Shown here: piece after piece, positions 47,016 to 56,567 of the stretch
Layout: each line of letters begins with the position of its first letter
How positions within the stretch are numbered: the first letter of the stretch is position 1
DNA from: Nocardioides euryhalodurans
GTDB lineage: Bacteria > Actinomycetota > Actinomycetes > Propionibacteriales > Nocardioidaceae
Reading direction: 5' to 3'
Assembly: GCF_004564375.1 (NCBI RefSeq)
Contig: NZ_CP038267.1
Coordinates: forward strand, 2,172,501 to 2,236,500
DNA length: 64,000 nt
Notes under the pieces: generated by a model
Database searches by the model: none
Seen by the model: only the letters and a program-made list of their open reading frames with translations
Told to the model about the DNA's origin: nothing
Position numbers and translations under genes: made by a program

Positions 47016-47432
47016 TCACAGGAGCTTGAGGAAGTGGACGTCGGCCTCGCCCTCGACCGGCAGGTCGGGCGAGCGCGCGAACTCGGTGTAGCCGTGGCGG
47101 GCGTAGAACTCCGGCGCCTGGAAGGTGAAGGAGGACACCAGCACCTGCCGGCAGCCGCGCTCCCGGGCGGCCTCCTCGGCGGCCGCGAGCAGGCGTGCAC
47201 CCCAGCCGCCGGCCCGGTCGGCCTCGCGCACCCACACCATCCCGATGCCGGCACAGGTCCCCCACGTCCAGCCGCTCAGCCCGGCGACCAGCTCGCCGTC
47301 GTCCTCGACCTTGACGGTGAGCTCCCGGAGGTCGTCGTGGCCGACGGCCGCGAAGTTGTGGCGGTCGAGCTCGTTGCTGAGGCGCTCGTCGAGCGCGCTG
47401 TCACCGTCTCCGGTCGTCAGGTCGTAGGCCAT
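47016..47432 (-). CDS. GNAT-family N-acetyltransferase
   Basis: This 138-residue acetyltransferase has the acetyl-CoA loop READRAGGWGARLLAAAEEAARERGC in the middle and FQAPEFYARHGYTEFARSPDLP near the end. The substrate is unknown; the short form with an N-terminal VKVEDDGELVAGLSGW is common among small-molecule GNATs. The ATG at 47432 is preferred over a long overlapping frame. It is divergent from the AraC-type regulator gene across about 97 bp, so that regulator may control it. Confidence 0.86.
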   Translation of the reverse strand: MAYDLTTGDGDSALDERLSNELDRHNFAAVGHDDLRELTVKVEDDGELVAGLSGWTWGTCAGIGMVWVREADRAGGWGARLLAAAEEAARERGCRQVLVSSFTFQAPEFYARHGYTEFARSPDLPVEGEADVHFLKLL

Positions 47433-47529
47433 GGTGCGGGAGGCTACCCACTCCGATCGGACCTGACCGCGATGATCGGGTGCAGCACGCCGTCGACGGG
47501 GCAGGCTCGTCCACCGGAAGGAGGTCGCC

Positions 47530-48396
47530 GTGATCGGAGCGCTCAACCGGCTGGTCGACGTGGTCGAGCAGCAGCTCACCGACGAGCTCGACGTGGCGGC
47601 GGTCGCCCGCACGCTCGGCACGACCGAGCACCACCTGCGCCGGATGTTCTCGTCGCTGGCGGGCATGCCGCTGTCGGAGTACGTCCGGCGCCGCCGGATG
47701 ACGGTGGCAGCAGCCGAGGTCGTGGCGGGCGAGGACGACCTGCTGACGATCGCGGTCCGGCACGGGTACGGCTCCACCGAGGCGTTCGGCCGGGCGTTCC
47801 GCTCCGTCCACGGCGCCACGCCGGGCGACGTGCGCCGGTCCGGCGGCCCCCTCCGCACACAACCGCAGCTCAGGTTCCGCCTGACCGTCGAAGGGAGCAC
47901 CCCCATGGACACCCGTGTCCTCGACCACCCCGCCCTGCGCCTGGCCGGCCACGCCACCCGCGTTCCGCTCGTCCACCACGGCGTCAACCCCCACATCCAG
48001 CAGCACGTCGCAGCCATCCCGCCCGAGGAGCACCAGCGGCTCAAGGCCCTCTCGTCCGGGACCCCGCCGGGCCTGCTCTCGGTCAGCGACGACGTCGACC
48101 CCGACGGCCGGGAGGGCACCGAGCTGACCTACCTCCACGGCGTCGCCGTCGCCTCGGGGACGGACGTGGCCGGGCTCGACGAGATCGAGGTCCCGGCCGG
48201 CCACTGGGCGGTCTTCCGCTCCTCCGGGCCGCACCCGGCGACGTTGCAGGAGACGTGGGCCGCCACCGCCACCGAGTGGTTCCCGTCGAACCCGTGGCGG
48301 CTGCGGCCGGGTCCCTCGATCGTGGCCTACCTCGACCGGGCCGAGGACTTCTCGACCGCCACGTGCGAGCTCTGGCTGCCGGTGGAGCGGGCGTGA
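47530..48396 (+). CDS. AraC-family regulator with GyrI-like ligand domain
   Basis: The 288-residue protein has an N-terminal AraC DNA-binding domain with both HTH motifs (LDVAAVARTLGTTEHHLRRMFSSLAG, LTIAVRHGYGSTEAFGRAFRSVHGATPGDVRR). A C-terminal GyrI/BmrR-like ligand-binding domain follows from about residue 130 (LDHPALRLAGHATRVPL, EVPAGHWAVFRSSG). This design resembles Rob and YdeE-like multidrug or toxin sensors. GTG at 47530 follows GGAAGGAGG. A hairpin downstream probably ends transcription. Confidence 0.9.
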   Translation: MIGALNRLVDVVEQQLTDELDVAAVARTLGTTEHHLRRMFSSLAGMPLSEYVRRRRMTVAAAEVVAGEDDLLTIAVRHGYGSTEAFGRAFRSVHGATPGDVRRSGGPLRTQPQLRFRLTVEGSTPMDTRVLDHPALRLAGHATRVPLVHHGVNPHIQQHVAAIPPEEHQRLKALSSGTPPGLLSVSDDVDPDGREGTELTYLHGVAVASGTDVAGLDEIEVPAGHWAVFRSSGPHPATLQETWAATATEWFPSNPWRLRPGPSIVAYLDRAEDFSTATCELWLPVERA

Positions 48397-48425
48397 CCCC
48401 CACATCGATGGATCGATAGTCCGTC

Positions 48426-48466
48426 ACGGATCGGTCGTCGTCAGGCGCCCGGGACGACCGATTCGT
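48426..48466 (+). terminator. Terminator of the AraC-type gene
   Basis: ACGGATCGGTCGT and ACGACCGATTCGT form a 13-bp stem with one G-T pair around a 15-nt loop, starting 30 nt after the stop. Confidence 0.5.
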
Positions 48467-48500
48467 ACCGCACTATCGGTCGGCGGGTGCCCGGACGACG

Positions 48501-48528
48501 ACAGCCGGGTCCCGTGGGACCCGGCTGT
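48501..48528 (-). terminator. Terminator of tRNA-Ser(CGA)
   Basis: ACAGCCGGGTCCC and GGGACCCGGCTGT form a perfect 13-bp inverted repeat 9 nt downstream of the tRNA (on the - strand). The nominal 2-nt spacer means the top pairs open to form the loop. Confidence 0.65.
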
Positions 48529-48536
48529 CGGCTGGC

Positions 48537-48626
48537 TGGCGGTGGCGGAGGGATTTGAACCCTCGGTGGGCTTGCACCCACAAACGCTTTCGAGGCGTTC
48601 TCCTTAGGCCGCTCGGACACGCCACC
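48537..48626 (-). tRNA. tRNA-Ser(CGA)
   Basis: A 90-nt class II tRNA. Acceptor GGTGGCG pairs with CGCCACC, with discriminator G and encoded CCA. The anticodon stem AACGC/GCGTT encloses CTCGAAA, giving anticodon CGA. The variable arm GTGGGTGCAAGCCCAC and T arm GAGGG-TTCAAAT-CCCTC are clear. Confidence 0.97.
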
Positions 48627-48633
48627 GCCGGGA

Positions 48634-48664
48634 AGGTTACCGGAGGGGGCCGGGACGGCCGAAA
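48634..48664 (-). promoter_or_regulatory. Promoter of tRNA-Ser(CGA) with GATTTCGGCCG element
   Basis: On the - strand TTTCGG (48664-48659) within GGATTTCGGCCG, 19 bp, then TAACCT (48639-48634), ending 7 nt before the tRNA. The spacing equals that of the two other tRNA promoters. Confidence 0.55.
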
Positions 48665-48670
48665 TCCGCC

Positions 48671-49240
48671 TCAGGCCGTCCAGCCCGGGTCCCGGCCGGT
48701 GGCGCCGAGCAGGTGGTGCAGCGGCTCCGCCGCCGGGGGTACGTCGACGCGCGGGCCGAACAGCCCACCGTCGTCGGCCGGCGCGTCGAAGGACTCGACG
48801 AAGGCGTGGCTGGCTGCGACCGAGGCCGGGTCCGGGTCGTAGGGCTGGCCGGTGGCGGAGGCGAGGTCCCACCCGTGGACGACCACCTCGTTGAGGGCGA
48901 CCAGCGCCGCCTCGTCGGCCGGCATCTCGACCGGACCGGCCTGGGTGGTGCCGTCGAAGGCACCGGGGGCCAGCCACGCCTCGCCCAGCCCGTGCAGAGC
49001 ACCGGCGACCCGGTCCCGCCAGCCGGGCTCGAGCAGGGTCGCGTCGGCGGACGGTCCGGCGTCGTAGGACTCCTTGCGCGCAGCGAGGGTGAACGCGACG
49101 GCGAGGCCACCGAGGTGGTCGACGAGGTCGCCGACGGTCCAGTCGGGGCAGGGGGTCGGGTCGGCGAGCTGGTCGTCGCGCACGCCGACGAGCAGGGCCG
49201 CGGTCGACGCCGCGGCGGGACGGAGGTCGAGGTCGCTCAT
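48671..49240 (-). CDS. TIGR03086 family DinB-like metal-binding protein
   Basis: The 189-residue four-helix protein has CPDWTVGDLVDHLGGLAVAF near residue 31, the mycothiol-dependent maleylpyruvate isomerase N-terminal pattern with its metal-ligand histidine, and ALNEVVVHGWDLASATGQ with further ligands. TIGR03086 members are likely mycothiol-linked; the substrate is not known. The ATG at 49240 is typical. It follows tadA by 30 nt on the same strand and precedes the tRNA promoter. Confidence 0.87.
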   Translation of the reverse strand: MSDLDLRPAAASTAALLVGVRDDQLADPTPCPDWTVGDLVDHLGGLAVAFTLAARKESYDAGPSADATLLEPGWRDRVAGALHGLGEAWLAPGAFDGTTQAGPVEMPADEAALVALNEVVVHGWDLASATGQPYDPDPASVAASHAFVESFDAPADDGGLFGPRVDVPPAAEPLHHLLGATGRDPGWTA

Positions 49241-49270
49241 GCAGGGGACGACCGGGCGGCGGCCACCGAT

Positions 49271-49726
49271 TCACCGGTGGCGGCGGAAGAACTCCTCCAG
49301 CAGGGCCGCGCACTCCGGCGCTCGGACCCCGGCCAGCACCTCCGGACGGTGGTTGAGCCGCCGGTCGCGGACCACGTCCCACAGCGACCCGACGGCGCCC
49401 GCCTTGTCGTCGTGGGCCCCGAAGACCACGCGGTCGACGCGGGCCAGGACCGCGGCGCCGGCGCACATCGTGCAGGGCTCGAGCGTGACGACGAGCGTGC
49501 AGCCCTCGAGCCGCCACTCGCCACGACGGCGGGCCGCGGCCCGCAGTGCCACCACCTCGGCGTGGCCGGTGGGGTCGGACTCCGCCTCGCGGACGTTGTG
49601 GCCGGTGGCCACCACCTCCCCCGCGGCGTCGAGCACCACCGCGCCGATCGGGACGTCACCCGTCGCCAGCGCGGCACGGGCCTCCTCCAGCGCAGCCCCC
49701 ATGGCGGCGTCGTACGTCGCGGTCAC
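49271..49726 (-). CDS. tadA: tRNA-specific adenosine deaminase TadA
   Basis: This 151-residue zinc deaminase converts A34 to inosine in tRNA-Arg(ACG). The zinc and proton-shuttle residues are in PTGHAEVVALR (HAE) and TLEPCTMCAGA (PCxxC). VPIGAVVLDAAGEVVATGHN and FGAHDDKAGAVGS are characteristic. The GTG at 49726 is chosen because VTATYDAAMGAAL extends the usual N-terminus; ATG at 49702 is an alternative. It begins 8 nt after the stop of its conserved partner gene. Confidence 0.94.
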   Translation of the reverse strand: MTATYDAAMGAALEEARAALATGDVPIGAVVLDAAGEVVATGHNVREAESDPTGHAEVVALRAAARRRGEWRLEGCTLVVTLEPCTMCAGAAVLARVDRVVFGAHDDKAGAVGSLWDVVRDRRLNHRPEVLAGVRAPECAALLEEFFRRHR

Positions 49727-49734
49727 CCCGGCAC

Positions 49735-50223
49735 TCAGGCGGAGGAGGCGAGCCCGACGTGCTCGTCGAAGAGCGAGCCGAAGCCGAGCCGGCGTGCCAC
49801 GTCCGAGAGCATCTCGTCGGGGTAGAGGTCGAAGTCGTCGAGCAGCACGCCCATGTCCATCGCGGGCATGCCGAGGTCGCCGAGCAGGTCGAGGTCGCCG
49901 GCAGGTGCCTGCTCGTCGTCGTCCTCCGGCGGGGGAAGGCCGAGGAAGTCGACCAGCGAGGCCGCCAGCTCCCACTCCTCGGCCGCGGTGATGTCGGACA
50001 GCAGGACGCGGGTGCTGGCACCGGCGACGCGGACGACGAGGAAGAAGTCCTCGTCGATCGCGACGAGACCGACGGCTCCGCCGTCGCCCGGGAACCGTCG
50101 TAGCGCGTGGGAGAGGGTCTCGACGTCGGCCAGCACGTCGTGGGCGAGCTCCTGCAGCTGCCAGACCCCTTCCTCCCGGTAGGCAGCCAGAGCGAAGTCG
50201 ACTCCGTCCAGCTGGTCGGCCAT
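49735..50223 (-). CDS. tRNA adenosine deaminase-associated protein
   Basis: This 162-residue acidic protein of the family routinely encoded next to tadA in actinobacteria has [20 protein letters not shown] at the N-terminus, the central [25 protein letters not shown] and [13 protein letters not shown], and a C-terminal [19 protein letters not shown]. Its function has not been shown. The ATG at 50223 lies 80 bp from the divergent upp gene. It is the first gene of the tadA operon. Confidence 0.87.
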   Translation of the reverse strand: MADQLDGVDFALAAYREEGVWQLQELAHDVLADVETLSHALRRFPGDGGAVGLVAIDEDFFLVVRVAGASTRVLLSDITAAEEWELAASLVDFLGLPPPEDDDEQAPAGDLDLLGDLGMPAMDMGVLLDDFDLYPDEMLSDVARRLGFGSLFDEHVGLASSA

Positions 50224-50291
50224 GACGAACTCCCTTTCCTGGCTACGTTCTGCGGTCGTCTCCAGAGTGTCAGAGGTCCGGTTGAGGGGTC

Positions 50292-50297
50292 TAGGGT
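50292..50297 (+). promoter_or_regulatory. -10 box of upp (leaderless)
   Basis: TAGGGT is followed by 7 nt and the ATG at 50305. Confidence 0.6.
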
Positions 50298-50304
50298 TCT
50301 CGCC

Positions 50305-50946
50305 ATGCGCACCCACGTCGCCGACCACCCGCTGATCGCCCACAAGCTGACCTACCTGCGCGACGAGACCACCGACTCACCGACCTTCCGGCGCCTGGCC
50401 GACGAGCTCGTGACGCTGCTGGCCTACGAGGCGACCCGCGACGTCCGGGTCTCGCCGAAGGACATCCGGACCCCGGTCGGACCCACGACGGGCGTCAAGC
50501 TGGCCCGGCCCAAGCCGCTGGTCGTTCCGATCCTGCGCGCGGGGCTCGGCATGCTCGACGGCATGATGCGGCTGCTGCCGACCGCCGAGGTGGGCTTCCT
50601 CGGCATGGTCCGCAACGAGGAGACGCTCGAGGCGTCGACGTACGCCGAGCGGCTGCCGGACGACCTGTCGGGCCGCCAGTGCTACGTGCTGGACCCGATG
50701 CTGGCGACCGGCGGCACCCTCGCGGCGGCGGTCCGCTTCCTCGTCGACCGGGGCGCCAACGACATCACCGCGCTCTGCCTGCTGGCGGCCCCCGAGGGCG
50801 TCGCCCGGCTCGAGCAGGAGCTGGCGGACCTCGACGTCCCCGTCACCGTGGTGACCGGCGCGATCGACGAGAAGCTCAACGACAAGGGCTACATCGTCCC
50901 CGGGCTCGGAGACGCGGGCGACCGGCTCTACGGCGTCGCGGAGTGA
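50305..50946 (+). CDS. upp: Uracil phosphoribosyltransferase
   Basis: This 213-residue salvage enzyme makes UMP from uracil and PRPP. It has [20 protein letters not shown], the PRPP-binding [19 protein letters not shown] and the uracil-binding [14 protein letters not shown] at the C-terminus. The ATG at 50305 gives [20 protein letters not shown], the usual start. Its last 19 nt overlap the end of the convergent histidine kinase gene. The gene is divergent from the tadA operon. Confidence 0.97.
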   Translation: MRTHVADHPLIAHKLTYLRDETTDSPTFRRLADELVTLLAYEATRDVRVSPKDIRTPVGPTTGVKLARPKPLVVPILRAGLGMLDGMMRLLPTAEVGFLGMVRNEETLEASTYAERLPDDLSGRQCYVLDPMLATGGTLAAAVRFLVDRGANDITALCLLAAPEGVARLEQELADLDVPVTVVTGAIDEKLNDKGYIVPGLGDAGDRLYGVAE

Positions 50947-53024
50947 CCCACCCCTGAGAGCTCCTTGGGGAGGCTCACCGCGACGGTGGTGCCGACCCCC
51001 TCGCTCGAGGACACCGACACCTGGCCCCCGTGCCGCTCGACGATCGCCTGCACGATCGTCAGGCCCAGCCCGGTGCCCTGGATCGCCTGCGCCGTCGCCG
51101 TCGAGGCCCGGAAGAACCGCGTGAAGAGCTGGTCCTGCTCGTCGGCCGGGATGCCCATGCCGGTGTCGAGCACCACGATCTCCACCGAGTCGATCCGCTC
51201 CCGGACGACCAGCTCCACCCGGCCACCGTCGGGGGTGAACTTCACGCCGTTCGTGATCAGGTTCAGCACCAGCCGCTCGACCTGCTCCGGGTCGCCCTCG
51301 TGCACGACCGGCTCGTCGGGGAGCCGCAAGACCATGTCGAGGTGCCGCGTCGCGAGCAGCGGGCCGAGGGCGTCGTACGCCGCCCGGGCTGCGTCGCGCA
51401 GGTCGCACCTCGTCGGGTTGAGCTGCATCTGGCGGGCCTCGATCTGGGAGAGCAGCAGCAGGTCCTCCACCAGGAGCAGCAGCCGACGGCCGTTGCGCTC
51501 GAGCCGGTTGACGACGGCCCGCTGGTCGGCCGAGAGCTCGCCGACGGCTCCGTCCTCGAGCAGCTCGACGAAGCCGATCATGCTCGTCAGCGGGGTGCGC
51601 AGCTCGTGGCTGACGGTCGCGACGAAGTCGGCCTTGACCTGCTCGAGGTCGCGCAGCCGCTCGACGGCGTCCCGCTCGTGGTCCAGGGCCGCGACGAGCG
51701 CCTCGTGGGCGGCCTCGCGCTCGGTGACGTCGTCGGCGACGCACAGGTAGCCCGACGGCTCCCCCAGCTCGTCCTGGATCCCGGTCACGACCAGGGAGAG
51801 CGTGCGTTGCTCGCCGTCCGGACGGCGTACGTCCCAGAGGTGGCGGTCGTCGTCGGCCGCGACGGAGGCGGCACACAGGTCCGCGAACAGCGGCCGGGTG
51901 CCGAGGCGGGCGGCGTGACGGCCGAGCTCCTCGTCGCGGAAGAACCGGTCGGCGGGCTGCCCGAGCACGTCCTCGGCGGCCCGGCCCAGCATCACCTCGG
52001 CGCCGGGGTTGAAGACGGCGACCCGCCCCTCGAGGTCGGTGGCGAGGACGCCCGACCCGGTCGCGGCGTCGACCAGCCGCTGGAGCGTGCGCTGCCGGGC
52101 GTTGGCGCGGGCCGCGGCCATCCGCTGCTGCGTGGCCATGACCGACAGCGGAAGCAGGATGAGGGCGCAGTCGAGGAGGAAGAGCTGGAGGAAGCCGGTG
52201 ACGAGCTCGGGCGCCACGTCGTAGCGGGAGCCGAGCTCGTGGACGGGCCCGAGCCCCGCCATGGTCATGGTCGTGGCGATCACGCCCACCGCCGTGAGCA
52301 GCAGGCTCGCCTCACGGAGCGTCCCGCGGAAGGCCAGCCACGCGAACATCGGCATCACCGCGAAGACCAGCGGCGGCACCGGTGCGAAGCTGAAGATCAG
52401 TACCGCGACCCCGAGCGTGAGCACCGACTGCACCACCCGCTCACGCGCCGGTGCGAGCGCACCGAAGGGCGGTCCCTCGAGGAACAGCGGGAGCAGCATC
52501 AGCTGGGCCGCGGCATGGGTCCCGAAGACGGCGACCAGCGCGAGCCAGGGCGAGCCCACGCCCGTGACGGCCACGACCGCCGCCACCGCGACCGCCGAGA
52601 CGGCCGAGCCCAGGGACGCCGCGGCGATCAGCCGCGAGACGTCACCCTCCTCGGCCAGCCCGACCCGGCGTACGCCGAGGCCACGGTGCAGCCGCCACCA
52701 GGCGACCCAGGTGCCGGCGACGCAGGCCAGCGAGAAGCCGATGGCGGTCAGCGGGTCGTAGCCCGCCAGCAGGTGCGCGAGCACCAGGAGGGCGCCGGCG
52801 AGGGCGCTCGTCGTGGCGCGGTGGGCGCGGTCGAGGACGACGAGCAGCCCGGTGAGGAGCCCGGCGGCAGGCCAGGCGGCCGGGACCCGGCTCGCGGCGT
52901 CGGCCGTCAGCAGCACCCCGAAGGAGGAGGTGAACAGCAGGACCAGCAGGAGGGCGACCCGGTGCCGGTGGCAGGCGGCGGCGAGGGCTGACGCGCCCAT
53001 ACCCGCCACGCTCTCCCGAGACAC
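50928..53024 (-). CDS. Membrane sensor histidine kinase with MASE1-like and PAS domains
   Basis: The 698-residue kinase has about eight membrane helices in residues 20-300 (MASE1-like), a PAS domain near 315-440 ([23 protein letters not shown]), a HisKA helix with [16 protein letters not shown] and an HATPase domain ([27 protein letters not shown]). The signal is unknown. GTG at 53024 gives the longest form; ATG at 53000 has a GGGAGAG upstream and may be the real start. No response regulator gene lies beside it, so it is an orphan. Confidence 0.88.
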   Translation of the reverse strand: MSRESVAGMGASALAAACHRHRVALLLVLLFTSSFGVLLTADAASRVPAAWPAAGLLTGLLVVLDRAHRATTSALAGALLVLAHLLAGYDPLTAIGFSLACVAGTWVAWWRLHRGLGVRRVGLAEEGDVSRLIAAASLGSAVSAVAVAAVVAVTGVGSPWLALVAVFGTHAAAQLMLLPLFLEGPPFGALAPARERVVQSVLTLGVAVLIFSFAPVPPLVFAVMPMFAWLAFRGTLREASLLLTAVGVIATTMTMAGLGPVHELGSRYDVAPELVTGFLQLFLLDCALILLPLSVMATQQRMAAARANARQRTLQRLVDAATGSGVLATDLEGRVAVFNPGAEVMLGRAAEDVLGQPADRFFRDEELGRHAARLGTRPLFADLCAASVAADDDRHLWDVRRPDGEQRTLSLVVTGIQDELGEPSGYLCVADDVTEREAAHEALVAALDHERDAVERLRDLEQVKADFVATVSHELRTPLTSMIGFVELLEDGAVGELSADQRAVVNRLERNGRRLLLLVEDLLLLSQIEARQMQLNPTRCDLRDAARAAYDALGPLLATRHLDMVLRLPDEPVVHEGDPEQVERLVLNLITNGVKFTPDGGRVELVVRERIDSVEIVVLDTGMGIPADEQDQLFTRFFRASTATAQAIQGTGLGLTIVQAIVERHGGQVSVSSSEGVGTTVAVSLPKELSGVGHSATP

Positions 53025-53090
53025 CCCCGCAGTATGCGGTGCCGCCCGGGTCGGCCGTGGCGGTTTGACCGAGAGTTTGCCGTGACCGCC

Positions 53091-54479
53091 CTACAGCGCC
53101 TTCACCGCGCTGAGCAGCTTGCCCATGGTGTCCTTGGCGTCGCCGAAGAGCAGCGTGGTGCGCTCGTCGAAGAGCAGCTCGTTCTCGATACCGGCGAATC
53201 CCGGGCGCATCGAGCGCTTCATGAAGATGACCTGCTTCGCCTCGTCGGCGTTGAGGATCGGCATGCCGTAGATCGGCGCACCCGGGGTGGTCTTCGCCGC
53301 CGGGTTGACGACGTCGTTGGCGCCGACGACCAGGACGACGTCGGCGTCCTTGAAGTCGCCGTTGATCTCCTCCATCTCGCGCAGCTGCTCGTAGGGCACC
53401 TGCGCCTCCGCGAGGAGCACGTTCATGTGGCCGGGCATCCGCCCCGCGACCGGGTGGATGGCGTAGTCGACGACCGCGCCGCGCTCGACCAGCACGTCGA
53501 CGAGCTCCCGGAGGGTGTGCTGGGCCTGCGCGACGGCCAGGCCGTAGCCGGGGACGATGATCACGCGGTCGGCGTACCCCAGCATGATCGCGGCGTCGGT
53601 CGGGCCGGCCGAGCGCACCGGCCGGTCGGAGGCCTCGCCGGCGCCGAGGGTCGAGCCGCCCTTGAGGGCCCCGAAGAGGATGTTGGCCACCGAGCGACCC
53701 ATCGCCTTGGCCATCAGCAGCGTGAGGAACGTTCCGGAAGCACCGACGAGCGTGCCGGCCACGAGCAGCAGCGTGTTGGAGAGGACGTAGCCGCCCGCTG
53801 CGACGGTGAGGCCGGTGAAGGCGTTGAGCAGCGAGATCACGATCGGGACGTCGGCACCCCCCACCGGCAGCACCAGCAGCAGCCCGAAGGCGAGCCCGAT
53901 CAGGGCGAGCACGATGCCGATCCACATCACCGGGTCGGCGACGAGGAGGCCGGAGAGCCCGAGCGCTGCCAGCAGCGTCGCGGCGAAGACGACCGCCAGC
54001 CCCGGGAAGACCACGGGCCGCGAGGTCATCAGGTCCTGGAGCTTGGCGAACGTGACGACCGAGCCCGCGAAGGACACCGAGCCGACCACGATCGTGAACG
54101 CGGTCGCGACCAGCACGAACCAGCCCGTGGCGTCGGCCGGCGCATCGACGATCACCTCGAGCTCGAGCAGCGCGACCAGCGCAGCAGCGCCACCGCCGAC
54201 GCCGTTGAAGAGAGCCACCATCTGCGGCATCTGCGTCATCTGCACCCGTTGCGCGCCGTAGACGCCACCCGCGGTGCCGACGGCGATGGCGCCCAGGATC
54301 AGCCACAGGTTGTCGATCCGCTCCAGGTAGAAGAACGGCAGCGCACACGCGACGACCGCGGCGGCAGCGCCCACGAGGTTGCCGGCGCGCGCGGTCCGCG
54401 GCCCCGACAGCCCCTTGAGGGCGAGGATGAAGGCGACCGCGCAGAGCAGGTAGACCAGCTGGGCCCAGGTGGGGATCAC
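53091..54479 (-). CDS. pntB: NAD(P) transhydrogenase subunit beta
   Basis: This 462-residue protein has about nine membrane helices and a C-terminal NADP-binding domain III (about residues 285-462; VIIVPGYGLAVAQAQH, HPVAGRMPGHMNVLLAEA, VVLVVGANDVVNPAA). PntB carries the proton channel and binds NADP(H), coupling hydride transfer from NADH to the proton gradient. The GTG at 54479 overlaps the pntAB stop by 4 nt. It is last in the pntA-pntAB-pntB operon. Confidence 0.96.
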   Translation of the reverse strand: MIPTWAQLVYLLCAVAFILALKGLSGPRTARAGNLVGAAAAVVACALPFFYLERIDNLWLILGAIAVGTAGGVYGAQRVQMTQMPQMVALFNGVGGGAAALVALLELEVIVDAPADATGWFVLVATAFTIVVGSVSFAGSVVTFAKLQDLMTSRPVVFPGLAVVFAATLLAALGLSGLLVADPVMWIGIVLALIGLAFGLLLVLPVGGADVPIVISLLNAFTGLTVAAGGYVLSNTLLLVAGTLVGASGTFLTLLMAKAMGRSVANILFGALKGGSTLGAGEASDRPVRSAGPTDAAIMLGYADRVIIVPGYGLAVAQAQHTLRELVDVLVERGAVVDYAIHPVAGRMPGHMNVLLAEAQVPYEQLREMEEINGDFKDADVVLVVGANDVVNPAAKTTPGAPIYGMPILNADEAKQVIFMKRSMRPGFAGIENELLFDERTTLLFGDAKDTMGKLLSAVKAL

Positions 54480-54778
54480 GCGGCCGCTCCCTTCTTCGGG
54501 GTCCGCTTGCGCGTGAACATCTGCAGCATCCGGTCGGTGACGACGAAGCCGCCGACCATGTTGACCGCGGCGAGCACGATCGCGACCAGCCCCACCACCA
54601 GGGCGACCCCGGAGGCGTGGGCGGTCACGATGATCGCGCCCAGCAGGATCACGCCGTGGATGGCGTTGGCGCCGGACATCAGCGGCGTGTGGAGCGTCGA
54701 GGAGACCTTGGAGATCACCTCGATCCCGACGAAGACGCTGAGGACGAAGATGGTCAGCCAGACGATCGGCTCACTCAT
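54476..54778 (-). CDS. pntAB: NAD(P) transhydrogenase subunit alpha part 2
   Basis: This 100-residue protein has three helices (about residues 5-22, 33-55 and 58-80) and matches the membrane part of the alpha subunit (LTIFVLSVFVGIEVISKVSSTLHTPLMSGANAIHGVI). In E. coli this region is fused to PntA; in actinobacteria it is separate, as here. The ATG at 54778 overlaps the pntA stop by 8 nt and its stop overlaps the pntB start by 4 nt, which keeps subunit ratios linked. Confidence 0.94.
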   Translation of the reverse strand: MSEPIVWLTIFVLSVFVGIEVISKVSSTLHTPLMSGANAIHGVILLGAIIVTAHASGVALVVGLVAIVLAAVNMVGGFVVTDRMLQMFTRKRTPKKGAAA

Positions 54779-55919
54779 GGGCGGCTTCTCCTTCCACCGC
54801 GAGGCGGGTGGGCTCGTGCTGGATCGCACCGTCGCGGGTGACGCACGACCCCGCGACGATCTCGTCGTCCGGGTCGGGGGCGAACGACGTGACGCCCTCC
54901 TCGTCGGCGGGCGTCATCAGGGTGACGAGGTTGACGATGTTCTGGGCGTACAGGCGGGACGCCGGGCCGGGCATCTGGCTCGGCACGTTGCGCCCGCCCC
55001 AGACCTGGGCGTTGCCGATCCGGACCACCTCGCCGGCGACCGAGCCCTCGACGTTGCCGCCCGACTCCGCCGCCAGGTCGACCACGACCGAGCCCGGCGA
55101 CATCAGCTCCACCATCTCGCGCGTCACCAGCATCGGTGCCGCCCGGCCCGGCACGGCGGCGGTGGTGATGAGGGCGTCGGCCTTGGCGATGTACGGCGCC
55201 AGCAGCTCCCGCTGCCGGGCCGCCCGGTCCTCGGTCATCTCGCGGGCGTAGCCGCCTGACCCCTCGAGGGTCTCGAGCTCGAGGTGGATCGGCTTCGCGC
55301 CCATCGAGGCGATCTCCTCCGCGGCCGCGGCCCGGACGTCGTAGGCCGAGACGACGGCACCGAGCCGCTTGGCGGTCGCGATCGCCTGCAGGCCGGCCAC
55401 ACCGGCGCCGAGGACCACGACCTGCGCGGGCTGGACGGTGCCGGCCGCGGTCATGTTGAGCGGGAAGAAGCGCCTCAGCATGCCGGCCGCGACGACGGCA
55501 CAGCGGTAGCCGGCCACGAGCGCCTGCGAGGACAGGGCGTCCATCGACTGGGCCCGTGAGATCCGCGGGACCAGCTCCACGGCGTACGACGTGACGCCAC
55601 CGTCGCGGTAGGCGGCGACCAGGTCGTGCTCGAGCATCGTCGGCAGGAAGGAGATCGTCGAGGTCCCCGGGGCCAGCCGTCGCGCCGTCGCGAGGTCGAG
55701 CGGCTGCACCGACACGACGAGCGTGGCGCCGTCGAGGGCGGCCTCGTCGAGCACCGCCCCTGCTTCGGCGTACTCCTCGTCGGCGATCAGCGCGTGGTTG
55801 CCCGCGCCCGGCTCCACGGCCACGTCGTACCCGAGCCCGGTCAGCTTCCCGACCAGCTCGGGCACCATCGCGACCCTGGACTCCCCGTCTCTGGTCTCCC
55901 TGGCTACAGCGATCCTCAC
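54771..55919 (-). CDS. pntA: NAD(P) transhydrogenase subunit alpha part 1
   Basis: The 382-residue soluble domain I binds NAD(H). It starts MRIAVARETRDGESRVAMVPELVGKL, has the Rossmann motif VVLGAGVAGLQAIATAKRLGAVV near residue 167 and the RQRELLAPYIAKADALITTAAVPGRAAP loop. It is similar to alanine dehydrogenase but with the transhydrogenase-type substrate loop. The GTG at 55919 lies 7 nt after TAGGTT, so the operon is probably leaderless. It is the first of three pnt genes. Confidence 0.95.
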   Translation of the reverse strand: MRIAVARETRDGESRVAMVPELVGKLTGLGYDVAVEPGAGNHALIADEEYAEAGAVLDEAALDGATLVVSVQPLDLATARRLAPGTSTISFLPTMLEHDLVAAYRDGGVTSYAVELVPRISRAQSMDALSSQALVAGYRCAVVAAGMLRRFFPLNMTAAGTVQPAQVVVLGAGVAGLQAIATAKRLGAVVSAYDVRAAAAEEIASMGAKPIHLELETLEGSGGYAREMTEDRAARQRELLAPYIAKADALITTAAVPGRAAPMLVTREMVELMSPGSVVVDLAAESGGNVEGSVAGEVVRIGNAQVWGGRNVPSQMPGPASRLYAQNIVNLVTLMTPADEEGVTSFAPDPDDEIVAGSCVTRDGAIQHEPTRLAVEGEAAHE

Positions 55920-55926
55920 GCAGCCG

Positions 55927-55932
55927 AACCTA
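55927..55932 (-). promoter_or_regulatory. -10 box of pnt operon (leaderless)
   Basis: TAGGTT on the - strand is followed by 7 nt and the GTG at 55919. Confidence 0.55.
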
Positions 55933-55980
55933 GGGGACGTCGGGTCGTCGGGGCAGCCATCTCAGCGCGCGGCGCGGGAT

Positions 55981-56544
55981 TCACCCGACCGGGAGCTGCT
56001 CGACGAGCTCGTACCGGGGCCGGTTGCGCGGCCCCTCGCCGAGGTGCGAGGCGACCAGCGAGACGGTGTCGGCGGTCCACGCCGGACCGTCGTAGGAGTC
56101 GAGCAGCCTTACCCAGGACGACACCTCTGCGGGCCGGCCGAGCCGGGCCACGGTGAGGTGCGGCCGGAACCGCTGGCCGTCCACGGCGACGCCCGCCCGC
56201 GACGCCGCCGCCCGTGCGCCGGTGGCCATCCGTCCCACCTCGGTCCGGCCCACGTCGTCGAGGCCGAGCCCCGCCCACAGCACCCGCGCCCGGGCCGGGT
56301 TCGGGAAGGCACCGCCGCCGGCGATCCGGGTCGCCACCGGCGTACGCCGGGCCGCGGCGCGGGCGAGCCGCTCGACGAGGTCCTCCAGGGCACGGTCGGG
56401 GACCTCGGCGAGGAACGCGAGCGTGACGTGGACCTGCTCCGGCAGCGTCCAGCGGAACGGCGCGGCCTCCCGGCGGACGGCCAGGAACTCGTCGAGGTGC
56501 TCGACGGCCTCCACCGGCGGCACGAGCGCCACGAACATCCGCAT
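55981..56544 (-). CDS. thpR: RNA 2',3'-cyclic phosphodiesterase
   Basis: This 187-residue 2H phosphoesterase has the two catalytic motifs QVHVTLAFLAEV (H-x-T) near residue 40 and FRPHLTVARLG (H-x-T) near residue 130, and the start MRMFVALVPPVEAVEHL. It opens cyclic phosphates at RNA ends, though the physiological substrate in bacteria is uncertain. The ATG at 56544 fits family length. It follows the sugar permease gene by 23 nt on the same strand and may be read through from that operon. Confidence 0.92.
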   Translation of the reverse strand: MRMFVALVPPVEAVEHLDEFLAVRREAAPFRWTLPEQVHVTLAFLAEVPDRALEDLVERLARAAARRTPVATRIAGGGAFPNPARARVLWAGLGLDDVGRTEVGRMATGARAAASRAGVAVDGQRFRPHLTVARLGRPAEVSSWVRLLDSYDGPAWTADTVSLVASHLGEGPRNRPRYELVEQLPVG

Positions 56545-56567
56545 GCGACCGACCGTAGCCGGAGCGC

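Noticed and set aside
48404..48417. ATCGATGGATCGAT palindrome after the AraC-type gene
   Set aside because: Short and of common composition; the stronger hairpin just downstream explains termination.
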